64,000 nt of DNA from Stutzerimonas kirkiae (GCF_004327335.1 NZ_QJUO01000006.1:1-64000), one strand, 5' to 3'; shown: positions 17,336 through 26,679, counted from the stretch's first letter. Numbers and translations: made by a program. Notes: generated by a model not told the origin, from the sequence alone.

Positions 17336-18478
17336 ATGAGCGAGACGCCTGCGCGTACATTACCAGCGGTTTTATTGGCCAATAGTCGATCGCGGCCTGA
17401 CGATATTGCACTCCGGCATAAGTATCTGGGTATATGGCAGGAACGCACCTGGCAGCAACTGGCCGATGAAGTACAGAAGCTGGCGGCCGCGCTGCAGCAG
17501 CAGGGGTTCTGCCGCGACGACGCCCTGCTGGTCATCAGCGAGCCGCGTCCCCAGGCGTTGCTGATCGCGCTGGCTGCCACCTGGCTGGGAAGCGAGGCTG
17601 TGCTGCTGGAGCCCGGCCTGCCCAAGGCGCAGGTGCAGGCCCTGGCGAAGGAGCTGGGCAGCCGCTTCGTGTTCGCCGAAGCCCTGGAGCAGGTGCGCCT
17701 GCTGGTCGACCTGGCGCCACCGCCGCAACTGCTGATCTATGCCGACAGCCGTGGGCTTGGCGCGGTCGCGGCTGGCTTCGTACAGGCCTACGACACACTG
17801 CTCGACAGGCCACAGGTGTTTCCCGAGGCGCTCGCCAGCGAGCGGGATGTCGCCTTCACCTTCTATCGCCCGGGTGCCGATGGGCGCTTCGAGCGGCAGC
17901 GGATCCGCCACGACGAACTGCTGCGCGAGGCCCGGCAACTGATCGCCAGCGAACGCCTAGGCCCGCACGAGGAAGCCCTGGCGGCCCGTGCCTTCGCCAC
18001 TGGCGGGCAGGTCCGCTACCTGCTGGCTCCCTGGCTGCTGGCGGGCTTTCGCCTGAACTTCGCGGAGAACGGGCTGACCCGCGACAACGATCGCCGCGAG
18101 CTGGGGCCAACCCTGGTCGCCGGCACGCGCGGCACCTACGAGCGCCTCTACCGCCTGTTGCAACAACGCCTGCCGGAACCCGGCAGCCGGCGCCGGCACT
18201 GGCTGGAGCTGGCATTGCGGGGCGGCCCGGGCCACCTCGCCCGCTGGCTCGGACATTGGCTGGTGCGCCGGCCATTGCGCGATGTGATCGGCTTCAGTCG
18301 TGTCCGTGCGCCGCTGCTGCTGGGTGAGCCGCTGCCGGACGAGATCGCCGCTTTCTTCGCCGCCCTGGGGGTGGTCGTACGCACTTGGCCCGACGCCGCC
18401 AGTTGGCAGGCCACCGAGGAGGTCGCCATCGAGCCGGTGGATGGCTGGGTCGAGGAGCGGTCGGGGCGGCGCCCATGA
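17336..18478 (+). CDS. Truncated AMP-ligase-like pseudoenzyme heading ABC operon 1
   Basis: 380 residues. The N-terminus (DDIALRHKYLGIWQERTWQQL near 22-42) and the middle (RRPLRDVIGFSRVRAPLLLGEPLPDEIAAFF) resemble long-chain acyl-CoA synthetases of the ANL superfamily, which are normally 500-650 residues. The phosphate-binding loop that should read like YTSGTTGKPKG is replaced by FTFYRPGADGRFER near 173-186. The protein ends before the YG-TE adenylate site and the whole C-terminal domain. It therefore cannot be a normal adenylating enzyme, yet the frame is intact and its stop overlaps the next ATG. A second such protein heads the sister operon at 27173. A regulatory or binding role is inferred. 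Confidence 0.72.
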   Translation: MSETPARTLPAVLLANSRSRPDDIALRHKYLGIWQERTWQQLADEVQKLAAALQQQGFCRDDALLVISEPRPQALLIALAATWLGSEAVLLEPGLPKAQVQALAKELGSRFVFAEALEQVRLLVDLAPPPQLLIYADSRGLGAVAAGFVQAYDTLLDRPQVFPEALASERDVAFTFYRPGADGRFERQRIRHDELLREARQLIASERLGPHEEALAARAFATGGQVRYLLAPWLLAGFRLNFAENGLTRDNDRRELGPTLVAGTRGTYERLYRLLQQRLPEPGSRRRHWLELALRGGPGHLARWLGHWLVRRPLRDVIGFSRVRAPLLLGEPLPDEIAAFFAALGVVVRTWPDAASWQATEEVAIEPVDGWVEERSGRRP

Positions 18479-19284
18479 ACGCCACTGGCAATACCCTGCT
18501 CGGGCTGGAAAACATCTCGCTGTCGTTCAAGGCGGTGAAGGCCGTCAGCGATATCAGCTTCGCGGTGGCCGAAGGCGAGATATGCGCGCTGATCGGCCCC
18601 AACGGCGCGGGCAAGAGCTCGCTGCTGAACGTCATCAACGGCGTCTACCAGCCACAACAGGGGCTGATCCGCTTCGCCGGCGAGGCGTGCCAGCGCATGC
18701 GCCCCCACGATGCCGCGGTGCGCGGTATCGCCCGCACCTTCCAGAACATCGCGCTGTTCAAGGGCATGAGCGTGCTCGACAACATCCTTACCGGGCGCAA
18801 CCTGAAGCGCCGCAGCCACTGGTTGGAACAGGCGCTGGGGCTGCGCCGCGCCCACGACGAGGATGACCGGCAGCGCCTGCACGCCGAACGGGTGATCGAC
18901 TTCCTGCGTATCCAGCCGTGGCGCCAGACCCTGGTCGGCAAGCTGCCCTATGGCCTGCAGAAGCGGGTCGAGCTGGGCCGCGCCCTGGCCGCCGAACCCC
19001 GGCTGCTGCTGCTCGACGAGCCGATGGCGGGCATGAACGCCGAGGAAAAGCGCGAGATGAGCCGCTTCATCCTGGCGGCCAACCGCGAACTGGGCACCAC
19101 CGTGGTATTGATCGAGCACGACATCGGCGTGGTCATGGGGCTTTCCGACCATGTGGTGGTGCTCGACTACGGCCGCAAGATCGGCGACGGCCCGCCCGCG
19201 CAGGTGCGCAACGACCCCGAGGTGCTGGCCGCCTACCTGGGTACCCGGCATTCATCACGCAGTGAACGGCGCCCGCAATCCTAG
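18475..19284 (+). CDS. ABC importer ATPase, LivG-like, cassette 1
   Basis: 269 residues from ATG 18475, overlapping the previous stop. Walker A GPNGAGKSS, Q-loop RTFQNIALFKGMSV, the family's atypical signature YGLQKRVELGRAL, Walker B LLLLDEPMAGMN and H-loop VLIEHD are all present. This is one of the two ATPases of a branched-chain-amino-acid-type (HAAT) importer; the partner is at 22866. The substrate is probably not an amino acid, given the monooxygenase neighbours. Confidence 0.9.
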   Translation: MNATGNTLLGLENISLSFKAVKAVSDISFAVAEGEICALIGPNGAGKSSLLNVINGVYQPQQGLIRFAGEACQRMRPHDAAVRGIARTFQNIALFKGMSVLDNILTGRNLKRRSHWLEQALGLRRAHDEDDRQRLHAERVIDFLRIQPWRQTLVGKLPYGLQKRVELGRALAAEPRLLLLDEPMAGMNAEEKREMSRFILAANRELGTTVVLIEHDIGVVMGLSDHVVVLDYGRKIGDGPPAQVRNDPEVLAAYLGTRHSSRSERRPQS

Positions 19285-19301
19285 GGTGCGCCGTGCGCAC
19301 C
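19285..19301. repeat. GGTGCGCCGTGCGCACC palindrome
   Basis: Directly after the TAG of the ATPase gene, inside the operon; identical to the elements at 8678 and 22727. It may form a stem that tunes expression of the following permease. Confidence 0.75.
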
Positions 19302-19350
19302 GGCGCGCGCGATCCACCCCGCATCCATTCATCAGAAGAAGGCAGTCGCG

Positions 19351-20232
19351 ATGGAGTTTTTCCTGGAGGTTCTGATCGGTGGCCTGTTGTCCGGCGTGAT
19401 GTATTCGCTGGTGGCCATCGGTTTCGTGCTGATCTACAAGGCCAGCGGTGTATTCAACTTCGCCCAGGGCGCCATGGTGCTGTTCGCCGCGCTGACCTTC
19501 GTCAGCCTGCTGGAGCGCGGCGTGCCGTTCTGGCTGGCGTTCCTGCTGACCCTGGCGGTGATGCTGGCGCTGGCACTGGCGGTGGAGCGGGTGGTGCTGC
19601 GGCCGCTGGTCAACCGCTCGCCGATCACCCTGTTCATGGCCACCCTGGGCCTGGCCTACGTCGTCGAGGGCTTCGCGCAGTTGCTCTGGGGCACCCAGGT
19701 GCACGGGCTGGAGCTGGGCATCAGCGACGAACCCATCGAGTTCCACGGGCTGCTGCTGTCGAAGTTCGACCTGTTCGCCGCCGGCACCGCCGCCAGCCTG
19801 GTGCTGCTGCTGTCGCTGCTGTTCAACCGCACGCGCCTGGGCCTGTCGCTGCGCGCGGTGGCCGATGATCCGCAGGCCTCGCTGGCGGTGGGCATCCGCC
19901 TGAACCGCATCTGGGCGGTGGTGTGGGCAGTGGCCGGTTTCGTCGGGCTGGTCGCCGGGTTGCTCTGGGGCGCGCGCCTGGGGGTGCAGTTCTCGCTGTC
20001 GCTGGTGGTGCTCAAGGCGCTGCCGGTGCTGATCATCGGCGGCTTTTCCTCGATCGGCGGCGCCATCGCCGGCGGGCTGATCGTCGGCGCCACGGAGAAG
20101 CTGGCGGAAATCTACCTGGGCCCGTTCGTCGATGGCGGCATCGAGAACTGGTTTCCCTATGTGCTGGCGCTGCTGTTCCTGCTGGTGCGCCCGGCCGGGC
20201 TGTTCGGCGAGCGCGCCATCGAGCGCGTGTGA
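19351..20232 (+). CDS. ABC importer permease, LivH-like, cassette 1
   Basis: 293 residues, highly hydrophobic with about eight membrane segments. LivH hallmarks are GFVLIYKASGVFNFAQGAM near the N-terminus, RSPITLFMATLGL, GLSLRAVADDPQASLAVGI and GGFSSIGGAIAGGLIVG. It forms the inner-membrane channel with the LivM-like permease that follows after 21 bases. The paralogue at 28906 is very similar throughout. Confidence 0.9.
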   Translation: MEFFLEVLIGGLLSGVMYSLVAIGFVLIYKASGVFNFAQGAMVLFAALTFVSLLERGVPFWLAFLLTLAVMLALALAVERVVLRPLVNRSPITLFMATLGLAYVVEGFAQLLWGTQVHGLELGISDEPIEFHGLLLSKFDLFAAGTAASLVLLLSLLFNRTRLGLSLRAVADDPQASLAVGIRLNRIWAVVWAVAGFVGLVAGLLWGARLGVQFSLSLVVLKALPVLIIGGFSSIGGAIAGGLIVGATEKLAEIYLGPFVDGGIENWFPYVLALLFLLVRPAGLFGERAIERV

Positions 20233-20253
20233 GCGCATTTCAAGGAGATCGCC

Positions 20254-21321
20254 ATGTTGTTCAATGAAGCGGGCCAGTTCAGCCGCCGCTATGCCGACGA
20301 CCGCCGGGTGTTCCGCCTGCGCCAGGACCGCCTGGCGCTGTGGCTGGCCCTCGCGCTGGCCTTTTTCGGGGTACCGCTGCTGGCCTCGGACTACTGGTTC
20401 AGCGCCATCCTGATTCCCTTCCTGGTGCTGTCGCTGGCCGGGCTCGGCCTCAACCTGCTGACCGGCTATGCCGGCCAACTGTCGCTGGGTTCGGCGGCGT
20501 TCATGGCGGTGGGTGCATTCGCCGCCTACAACTTCCATGTGCGTATCCCCGGCCTGCCGCTGCTGTTCAGCTTCGGCCTCGGCGGCGTGGTGGCGGCGCT
20601 GGTGGCGGTGCTGTTCGGCCTGCCCAGCCTGCGCATCAAGGGCTTCTACCTACTGGTGTCGACCCTGGCCGCGCAGTTCTTCGTGCCCTGGGCGCTGGTC
20701 AAGTTCGGCTGGTTCACCCACTACAACACCTCGGGCGTGATCAGCGCGCCGCCGCTGCGCATCCTCGGCCTGGACTTCGGCTCGCCGCAGGGGCGCTACC
20801 TGCTGACCCTGACGGTGGTGGTGGCGCTGTTCTGGCTGGGCCGCAACCTGGTGCGCAGCGAGCTGGGGCGCAACTGGATGGCGGTGCGCGACATGGACAC
20901 CGCCGCCGCGGTGATCGGCATCCCGCTGCTCAGGACCAAGCTGCTGGCCTTCGCCCTCAGCGGCTTCTTCCTCGGCGTGGCCGGCTCGCTGTGGGCCTTC
21001 ACCTACCTGGGCACCGTGGAGCCGCACGGCTTCGACCTGAGCCGCTCGTTCCAGATCCTCTTCATCATCATCATCGGCGGCCTGGGCAGCATCCTCGGCA
21101 ACTTCCTCGGCGCCGCCTTCATCGTGCTGTTCCCCATCCTGCTGTCCAACCTGGTCGGGCTGTTGCCGACCGGGCTGATCGCCTCCGGGCAACTGGAGCA
21201 CCTGCAGAAAATCTTCTTCGGCGCCCTGATCATCGCCTTCCTGATCAAGGAGCCGGAGGGACTGGCGCGCCTCTGGCAGCGCCTGCGCGAGCGGGCGCGG
21301 CTATGGCCGCTGCGTTACTGA
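20254..21321 (+). CDS. ABC importer permease, LivM-like, cassette 1
   Basis: 355 residues; AAGGAGA lies before the ATG. The hydrophilic N-terminal tail of about 28 residues is followed by eight to nine membrane segments with the LivM motifs LAGLGLNLLTGYAGQLSLG, RIKGFYLLVSTLAAQF, GRNWMAVRDMDTAAAVIGI and FIIIIGGLGSILGNFLGA. Partner of the LivH-like permease. The gene at 29790 is its paralogue. Confidence 0.9.
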   Translation: MLFNEAGQFSRRYADDRRVFRLRQDRLALWLALALAFFGVPLLASDYWFSAILIPFLVLSLAGLGLNLLTGYAGQLSLGSAAFMAVGAFAAYNFHVRIPGLPLLFSFGLGGVVAALVAVLFGLPSLRIKGFYLLVSTLAAQFFVPWALVKFGWFTHYNTSGVISAPPLRILGLDFGSPQGRYLLTLTVVVALFWLGRNLVRSELGRNWMAVRDMDTAAAVIGIPLLRTKLLAFALSGFFLGVAGSLWAFTYLGTVEPHGFDLSRSFQILFIIIIGGLGSILGNFLGAAFIVLFPILLSNLVGLLPTGLIASGQLEHLQKIFFGALIIAFLIKEPEGLARLWQRLRERARLWPLRY

Positions 21322-21360
21322 CCCCTAACCACGACGCACAATCACCACAAGGAATCCCCC

Positions 21361-22686
21361 ATGCAACTGCGCAAAACCTTCGCGCCCCTGGCGCTCGGCC
21401 TGGCCATGCTGTGCGGCGCCGCCAGCGTCCAGGCGGCCAACGAACAGTACTTCCCGCTGCAAAGCTACCGCGTCGGCCCCTATGCCGCCGCCGGCACCGG
21501 CTTCTACGGCGGTTTCATCGACTACCTCAAATACGTCAATGCCAATGGCGGCGCCAACGGCGTGACCTTCACCTGGAGCGAATGCGAAACCGAATACGTG
21601 GTGGAGAAGGGCGTGGAATGCTACGAGCGCCTGAAGAAGGGCCTGAATGGCGCCCCCGCCGCCGCCACCAACCCGCTCTCGGTGGGTATCGCCTATGCCA
21701 CGCTGGAGCGCTCCACCGCCGACAAGCTGCCGCTGATCACCATCAACCACGGCCGCACCGATTCCACCGACGGCAGCGTGTTCCCGTACGTGTTCCCGCT
21801 GCAGCTCAACCCCTTCTCGGAGGTGTCGGCGATCCTCAACTGGATCGGCGAGCAGGAAGGCGGCCTCGACCAGCTCAAGGGCAAGAAGATCGTCACCCTC
21901 TACCACGGTTCGCCCTACGGCAAGGAAACCAGCGGCGTGCTGCAATCGCTGGCCGACAAGTACGGCTTCGCCCTGAGCCTGATCGAAGTACCGCACCCGG
22001 GCAACGAGCAGCAGTCGCAGTGGCTCAACGTGCGCCGGATCAAGCCGGACTGGGTGATCCTGCGTGGCTTCGGGGTGATGAACCCGGTGGCGCTGAAGAG
22101 CGCGCAGAAGGTCGGCTACCCGGCCGAGCGCATCGTCGGCAATATCTGGAGCAACTCCGAGGAGGATGCGATTCCCGCCGGGGCCGCGGCGAAGGGCTTC
22201 ATCTCCATCACCACCCACCCGTCCGGCCTCGACTTCCCGGCGTTGCAGGGCATCAAGCGCGACGTGGTGGACAAGGGCCAGAGCGATCTGGCCGACGCCA
22301 GGCAGTTCGGCACGGTCAACTACAACCTCGGCGTGGTCAACGGCATCCTCAACGTCGAAGCGGTGCGGGTGGCGCAGAAGAAATACGGCAACCGCCCGCT
22401 GACCGGCGAGGAAGTGCGCTGGGGCTTCGAGAACATCCGCCTGGACGAGGCGCGACTGAAGGAACTCGGCGCCTTCGGCCTGGTGCAGCCGTTGCAACTG
22501 TCCTGCTCCGACCATGAAGGCGGCGGCGCGGTGCGCTTCCAGCAATGGGACGGTAGCCAGTGGAAATTGATCAGCGACTGGGTGCAGGCCGACCGTGCCT
22601 ACCTGCGGCCGCTGATCGAGGCCTCGGCGAAGAAATATGCCGAGGAAAAAGGCATCACGCCGCGCGATTGCAGCCAGGAGAGCTGA
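21361..22686 (+). CDS. Periplasmic binding protein, branched-chain-amino-acid type, cassette 1
   Basis: 441 residues with a signal peptide ending VQA; AAGGA precedes the ATG. Type-1 periplasmic-binding fold (Peripla_BP_6): YRVGPYAAAGTGFYGGFIDYL, DQLKGKKIVTLYHGSPYG, KPDWVILRGFGVMNP. Cysteines in ECETE, ECYERL, LSCSDHEGGG and the terminal RDC could form two disulfides and are shared with the paralogues at 30894 and 32278. It would deliver the substrate to the LivHM-like channel. The ligand cannot be read from sequence. Confidence 0.88.
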   Translation: MQLRKTFAPLALGLAMLCGAASVQAANEQYFPLQSYRVGPYAAAGTGFYGGFIDYLKYVNANGGANGVTFTWSECETEYVVEKGVECYERLKKGLNGAPAAATNPLSVGIAYATLERSTADKLPLITINHGRTDSTDGSVFPYVFPLQLNPFSEVSAILNWIGEQEGGLDQLKGKKIVTLYHGSPYGKETSGVLQSLADKYGFALSLIEVPHPGNEQQSQWLNVRRIKPDWVILRGFGVMNPVALKSAQKVGYPAERIVGNIWSNSEEDAIPAGAAAKGFISITTHPSGLDFPALQGIKRDVVDKGQSDLADARQFGTVNYNLGVVNGILNVEAVRVAQKKYGNRPLTGEEVRWGFENIRLDEARLKELGAFGLVQPLQLSCSDHEGGGAVRFQQWDGSQWKLISDWVQADRAYLRPLIEASAKKYAEEKGITPRDCSQES

Positions 22687-22725
22687 AGCGCTCAGGTTCC
22701 AAGAGCGGCTGAAGTCGAGATACAA

Positions 22726-22744
22726 GGGTGCGCCGTGCGCACCC
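22726..22744. repeat. GGGTGCGCCGTGCGCACCC palindrome
   Basis: Longest and most perfect copy of the family, between the binding-protein gene and the last ATPase of cassette 1. The surrounding 179-base gap holds no gene and is unusually long for this operon, so the element may have been inserted. Confidence 0.75.
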
Positions 22745-22865
22745 TACGGGAATTCAGCTTGCGGCCGCTGTTACCCGATAGGCGTCTTTCGAAGACGCCA
22801 TGACTCGGCCACCGCCAAGGGGCGCCGGGCCAGCCGTTCAACCCTCATTCCGGGAGTGGCATGCC

Positions 22866-23615
22866 GTGATCTTGCAGATGGATCAGGTCGAGGTGCTGTA
22901 CGAACAGGTGATCCTCGCCGTGCGTGACGTTTCGCTCGAGGTGGTGCAAGGCGAGATCGTCGCCCTGCTGGGCGCCAATGGCGCGGGCAAGAGCACCACC
23001 TTGAAGGCGATTTCCAACCTGCTGCGCGGCGAGCGTGGCGAGGTGGCCAAGGGGCGCATCTTCTACCGTGGCGAGGACATCACCCAGCGCGAGCCGGGCG
23101 ACCTGGTTCGCGCCGGGCTGGTGCAGGTGCTGGAAGGGCGGCACTGCTTCGCCCACCTGAGTGTGGAGGAAAACCTGCGCATCGGCGCCTTCGCCAACCG
23201 GCCATCGCGCCGGCAGTTGAAGCAGGGGCTGGAGCGTATCTACGACTACTTCCCGCGCTTGAAGGAACGCCGCAAAAGCCTCACCGGTTACACCTCGGGC
23301 GGCGAACAGCAGATGGTCGCCATCGGCCGCGCACTGATCGCCAACCCCGCCCTGGTACTGCTGGACGAGCCTTCGATGGGGCTGGCGCCGCAGATCGTCG
23401 AGGAGATCTTCGAGATCGTCGCCGCGCTGAACCGCAACGAAGGCGTCAGCTTCCTGGTCGCCGAGCAGAACATCAACGTCACCCTGCACTATGCCCAGCG
23501 TGGCTATGTACTGGAGAGCGGCACGGTGGTCGGCCAGGGCAGCGCCGCCGAGCTGGCGGCACGGGAGGATATCCATGAGTTGTACCTGGGCGGGACCCTG
23601 GACCTGGCTTCCTGA
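22866..23615 (+). CDS. ABC importer ATPase, LivF-like, cassette 1
   Basis: 249 residues from GTG 22866, chosen because GGGAG lies nine bases upstream and translation then begins at the conserved start of the domain (ILQMDQVEVLYEQVILAV). An in-frame ATG at 22800 would add a proline-rich leader. Walker A GANGAGKST, the LivF-type VLEGRHCFAHLSVEENL, signature SGGEQQMVAIGRAL and Walker B LVLLDEPSMGLAP are intact. It is the last gene of the cassette 1 transporter operon; a strong hairpin follows at 23652. Confidence 0.88.
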   Translation: MILQMDQVEVLYEQVILAVRDVSLEVVQGEIVALLGANGAGKSTTLKAISNLLRGERGEVAKGRIFYRGEDITQREPGDLVRAGLVQVLEGRHCFAHLSVEENLRIGAFANRPSRRQLKQGLERIYDYFPRLKERRKSLTGYTSGGEQQMVAIGRALIANPALVLLDEPSMGLAPQIVEEIFEIVAALNRNEGVSFLVAEQNINVTLHYAQRGYVLESGTVVGQGSAAELAAREDIHELYLGGTLDLAS

Positions 23616-23651
23616 GGCGCATCCCGTTCAAGGGGACGGCGGCTATAAAGC

Positions 23652-23728
23652 CGATAAAAGCGCTGGAAGGCTGGACGAAAGAGCGTGGCGAGCGGTGTTT
23701 TTCGTCCAGCTTTCCAGCGCTTTTATCG
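23652..23728. repeat. Long hairpin, CGATAAAAGCGCTGGA family
   Basis: Two arms of about 30 bases, beginning CGATAAAAGCGCTGGAA and ending TTCCAGCGCTTTTATCG, pair with one mismatch and an 18-base centre. It sits between convergent genes (ends at 23615 and 23913), so it may terminate transcription from both sides. Related hairpins occur at 26820, 44747, 53219 and 55611. Confidence 0.8.
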
Positions 23729-23807
23729 AAGCACCTTGCCGGTGAATAACGGCATCGCGCGATCGCCCTGGGGGAGAGGCGCCGTTTTGCGTCATGTCCG
23801 GGAATAG

Positions 23808-23894
23808 CCCGTAGGATGGGTCGAGGAGCATCGCGGCGATACCCATCGGCGCCGAGCACGGATGGGTATCGCTACGCTCGACCCATCCTACGGG
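23808..23894. repeat. Nested inverted repeat, CCCGTAGGATGGGTCGAG type
   Basis: CCCGTAGGATGGGTCGAG pairs with CTCGACCCATCCTACGGG, with an inner pair GCGATACCCATC / GATGGGTATCGC. The right end lies 18 bases before the stop of the monooxygenase gene. A degenerate relative is seen near 38720-38790 and a perfect inner part at 49149. Confidence 0.75.
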
Positions 23895-23912
23895 TTTCCC
23901 GCACGCAGCAGC

Positions 23913-25322
23913 TTACTTCGGCACGTCGACGAAGGCGCCGCGGTAGCGTGCGGCCGGGTGGCGGTCGCTGAGGTAGCCGGCGCCCTGTGCGCCGCTGGCG
24001 AAGCCTTCGCGGGCGCCGAAGACCTTCTCGCGGAAGCTGCCGGGGGCGTATTCACTCTGCGCCAGGCCGCGCCGGCGCAGTTCCGGCAGCACGCCCTCGA
24101 TGAACTCGCTGTAGGAGCCGGGGATGACGTGGTTGACGATGTTGATGCCGTCGATACCGGCGTCCTGCCAGCGCTCCAACTGGTCGACGATCTGTTCCGG
24201 GGTGCCGACCAGGCGCATGTTCTCGGCGCGCCAGCGCACCATGTCGGCCACCGTCGGCGCGTTGCCGGGGGTGGCGCGGATCAGCGAGTCGAGGATGCCC
24301 TGGCCGCCTTCGGTGCGGATGTCCTTCAGCGGGGTGTCCAGCGGCACGCCGCCGAGGTCGATGTCCAGCGCGCCGCCGGCGTGGGCGGCGAGACCTTCCA
24401 GGTCGAGGTACTCATCGTATTCAGCCTTCTTGCGCCGCGCCTCTTCCTCGGTGCTGCCGACCACGAACGACAGGCCGGCGAAGAAGGCCAGGTCGCGGGC
24501 GTTGCGGCCATGGGCCACGGCCTGGGCGCGCACGTCGTCGACCAGGTGCCTGGCATCCTCGGGCGAGCCGGAGAAGGTGAACACCGCCTCGGCGTTGCGC
24601 GCGGCGAAGGCGCGGCCGGTCTTCGAGGTGCCGGCCTGGAACAGGAACGGCGTGCGCTGCGGCGAGGGCGTCACCAGGTGCGGGCCTTCCACCGAGTAGC
24701 GCGGGCCCTTGTGCCAGATCTTGTGCACCTTGGCCGGGTCGGCGAAGACCCCGCGCTCGCGGTCGACCAGCAGCGCGCCTTCGTCCCAGGAGCCTTCCCA
24801 GAGCTTGTAAACCACCTCGACGTACTCGTCGGCCCAGGCATAGCGCTCCTCGTGGGGAGTGAAGCCCGGCTGGTTGAAGTTGCGGTGGGCGTTGGCGATT
24901 TCCGAGGTGACGATGTTCCAGCCGATCCGCCCGTTGCTGGCGTGGTCGAGGGTGGAAATCTTGCGCGCGAAGTCGAACGGCGGGTCCTGGATCACCGACG
25001 AGGTGTAGGCCAGGCCGATGTTTTCGGTGGCGGCGGCCAGGGCCGAGATGATCACCGAGGGGTCGTTGGAGGGAATCTGCAGGCCCTTGCTGACGAAGGC
25101 GTCCCAGCCGCCGTTGAAGTTGCCATACAGGCCGACTACGTCGGCGAAGAACAGCGCGTCGAATTTGGCGGCTTCCAGTTGCCGGGCCAGGTCGGTCCAC
25201 AGCGCCAGTTCGTTGTAGCGCACCTGCTCGGCGCCCGGCTTGCGCCACAGGCCTTCGAGGATATGCGCGGGGGTGTTCATCAGGAATGCCGACAACAGCA
25301 GCCGGCGGCGAGGTTGGCTCAT
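23913..25322 (-). CDS. NtaA/SnaA/DszA-like FMNH2-dependent monooxygenase, cassette 2
   Basis: 469 residues; GAGGAA lies before ATG 25322. Luciferase-like barrel of the NtaA/DszA branch: KFDALFFADVVGLYG, RKISTLDHASNGRIGWNIVTS, RTPFLFQAGTSKTGR, DGINIVNHVIPGSYSEF, HPAARYRGAF at the end. It is more distant from the cassette 1 enzyme (15430) than that enzyme is from the one at 35018, so its substrate may differ. It follows the acyl-CoA-dehydrogenase-type gene by 65 bases, the reverse of the order in cassette 1. It needs a flavin reductase partner. Confidence 0.85.
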   Translation of the reverse strand: MSQPRRRLLLSAFLMNTPAHILEGLWRKPGAEQVRYNELALWTDLARQLEAAKFDALFFADVVGLYGNFNGGWDAFVSKGLQIPSNDPSVIISALAAATENIGLAYTSSVIQDPPFDFARKISTLDHASNGRIGWNIVTSEIANAHRNFNQPGFTPHEERYAWADEYVEVVYKLWEGSWDEGALLVDRERGVFADPAKVHKIWHKGPRYSVEGPHLVTPSPQRTPFLFQAGTSKTGRAFAARNAEAVFTFSGSPEDARHLVDDVRAQAVAHGRNARDLAFFAGLSFVVGSTEEEARRKKAEYDEYLDLEGLAAHAGGALDIDLGGVPLDTPLKDIRTEGGQGILDSLIRATPGNAPTVADMVRWRAENMRLVGTPEQIVDQLERWQDAGIDGINIVNHVIPGSYSEFIEGVLPELRRRGLAQSEYAPGSFREKVFGAREGFASGAQGAGYLSDRHPAARYRGAFVDVPK

Positions 25323-25387
25323 GGTGTGTGTTCCTCAGGTCATGGTCAGGTCATGGAGCGTTGCACGCGATGACGTTCTGGGCGCGG

Positions 25388-26626
25388 TCAGCCGCGCGTG
25401 CCGTTGCCGATCTGCCAGACGTAGGGAGGCTCGTTGCCGTTGATCAGCCAGTCGCCGACGATGCGCGCCTTGTAGATCAGCGGGTTGTGCGAGGAAATCG
25501 TGCGTGCGTTGCGCCAGTGGCGGTCCAGTTGCAACGCTTCGCGGGCGGCGGAGGCGCCGAGGGCGTTGAACAGGTCGCTGCTGGCGCGCAGCACCAGTTC
25601 GCTGACCACCAGTTGCGCCTGGGCCGACTCCAGCTCGGCGTCGATATTGGCCTGGTGCTCGGCCTCGGCATCGCCGAGGAAATGGCTGTCATAGGCCGCC
25701 TGCAGGGCTTCGGCGGCGCGCAGCACGATGGCTTCGGCGGCATAGGCCTGGGCGCCGAGCTGGCCGACCACCTGCTGCACCTGCACGTCGTCGGCGACCC
25801 GTGGCGCGTTGCCGTGGCTGAACACCCGGGTGCGCTCGCGCACCAGCCGCGCGGCATCGTTGGCCGCCGCCCGGCCGATGCCGGCGAGGATCGACAGCAG
25901 CAGCACCTGGTAGAAGGCGGTCTGGTACTTGAAGCGGGTGCCGAAGGGGATGACGTTGCCGGCCTCGACCTCGGCGTCCTCGAACACCGAGGTGCCGCTG
26001 CCGGTGGTGCGCTGGCCGAAGCCGTCCCAGTCGTCGCTGTGCTGGATGCCCGGCTGGCGCGCGCGGGTGACGGCGATCACGTCCTCGCCGGTGTCGCTGC
26101 GCTGGGCGTAGATGTCCAGCCAGTCGGCATAGATGCTGCCGGTGCTGTAGAACTTGCGCCCGTTCAGGCGCCAACTGCCGTCCGCCCGGGGGCTGACCTG
26201 GGTGATGACCTGGCCGAGGCCGACGTTGCCGGTTTCCGTCCAGGCGCCGCCGACCAGTTCGCCATCGACGAAGCGCTTCAGCCAGCGCTGGCGCTGTTCG
26301 TCCCCGGTGGACACCAGGCGGTCCTCGACGAAGCCGAAATGCGCCCGCAGCGCCTGGGTCAGGTTCGAATCCGCCGCCGACAGCTCGATCAGCAGGCGGA
26401 ACAACTGCGGCAGCGAGGCGCCGCTGCCGCCATCGGCCAGCGGCACCCGCAACGCGCCGAAGCCCGCTTGCCTGAGCCATTCGATCGGTTCGAAGGGCAG
26501 CTTGCGTCCGCGCTCGCGTTCCAGCGCGCCTTCGGCGATGCGCTGGAACACCGGGCGGAAGCGTTCGGCCAGTTGCGCATGGTCGGGGGCGTGCTCTGCG
26601 GTGGCTGCGTTCTGTCGATTGGCCAT
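25388..26626 (-). CDS. DszC-like flavin monooxygenase (acyl-CoA-dehydrogenase family), cassette 2
   Basis: 412 residues from ATG 26626 (AGGAG nine bases upstream); a longer in-frame start at 26683 would overlap the sigma-54-like promoter. Close paralogue of the gene at 14162 across its whole length: RFRPVFQRIAEGALERERG, GRKFYSTGSIYADWLDIYA, DDWDGFGQRTTGSGTSVFE, RHWRNARTISSHNPLIYKAR, GNEPPYVWQIGNG. First gene of the leftward unit of cassette 2. Predicted to oxidise an organosulfur substrate with reduced flavin; the activity itself is not shown. Confidence 0.82.
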   Translation of the reverse strand: MANRQNAATAEHAPDHAQLAERFRPVFQRIAEGALERERGRKLPFEPIEWLRQAGFGALRVPLADGGSGASLPQLFRLLIELSAADSNLTQALRAHFGFVEDRLVSTGDEQRQRWLKRFVDGELVGGAWTETGNVGLGQVITQVSPRADGSWRLNGRKFYSTGSIYADWLDIYAQRSDTGEDVIAVTRARQPGIQHSDDWDGFGQRTTGSGTSVFEDAEVEAGNVIPFGTRFKYQTAFYQVLLLSILAGIGRAAANDAARLVRERTRVFSHGNAPRVADDVQVQQVVGQLGAQAYAAEAIVLRAAEALQAAYDSHFLGDAEAEHQANIDAELESAQAQLVVSELVLRASSDLFNALGASAAREALQLDRHWRNARTISSHNPLIYKARIVGDWLINGNEPPYVWQIGNGTRG

Positions 26627-26679
26627 GGGTTGGCTCCTGTACAAAAAGTAATAAGGAATTCGTGCCTTATCGACTTCTT

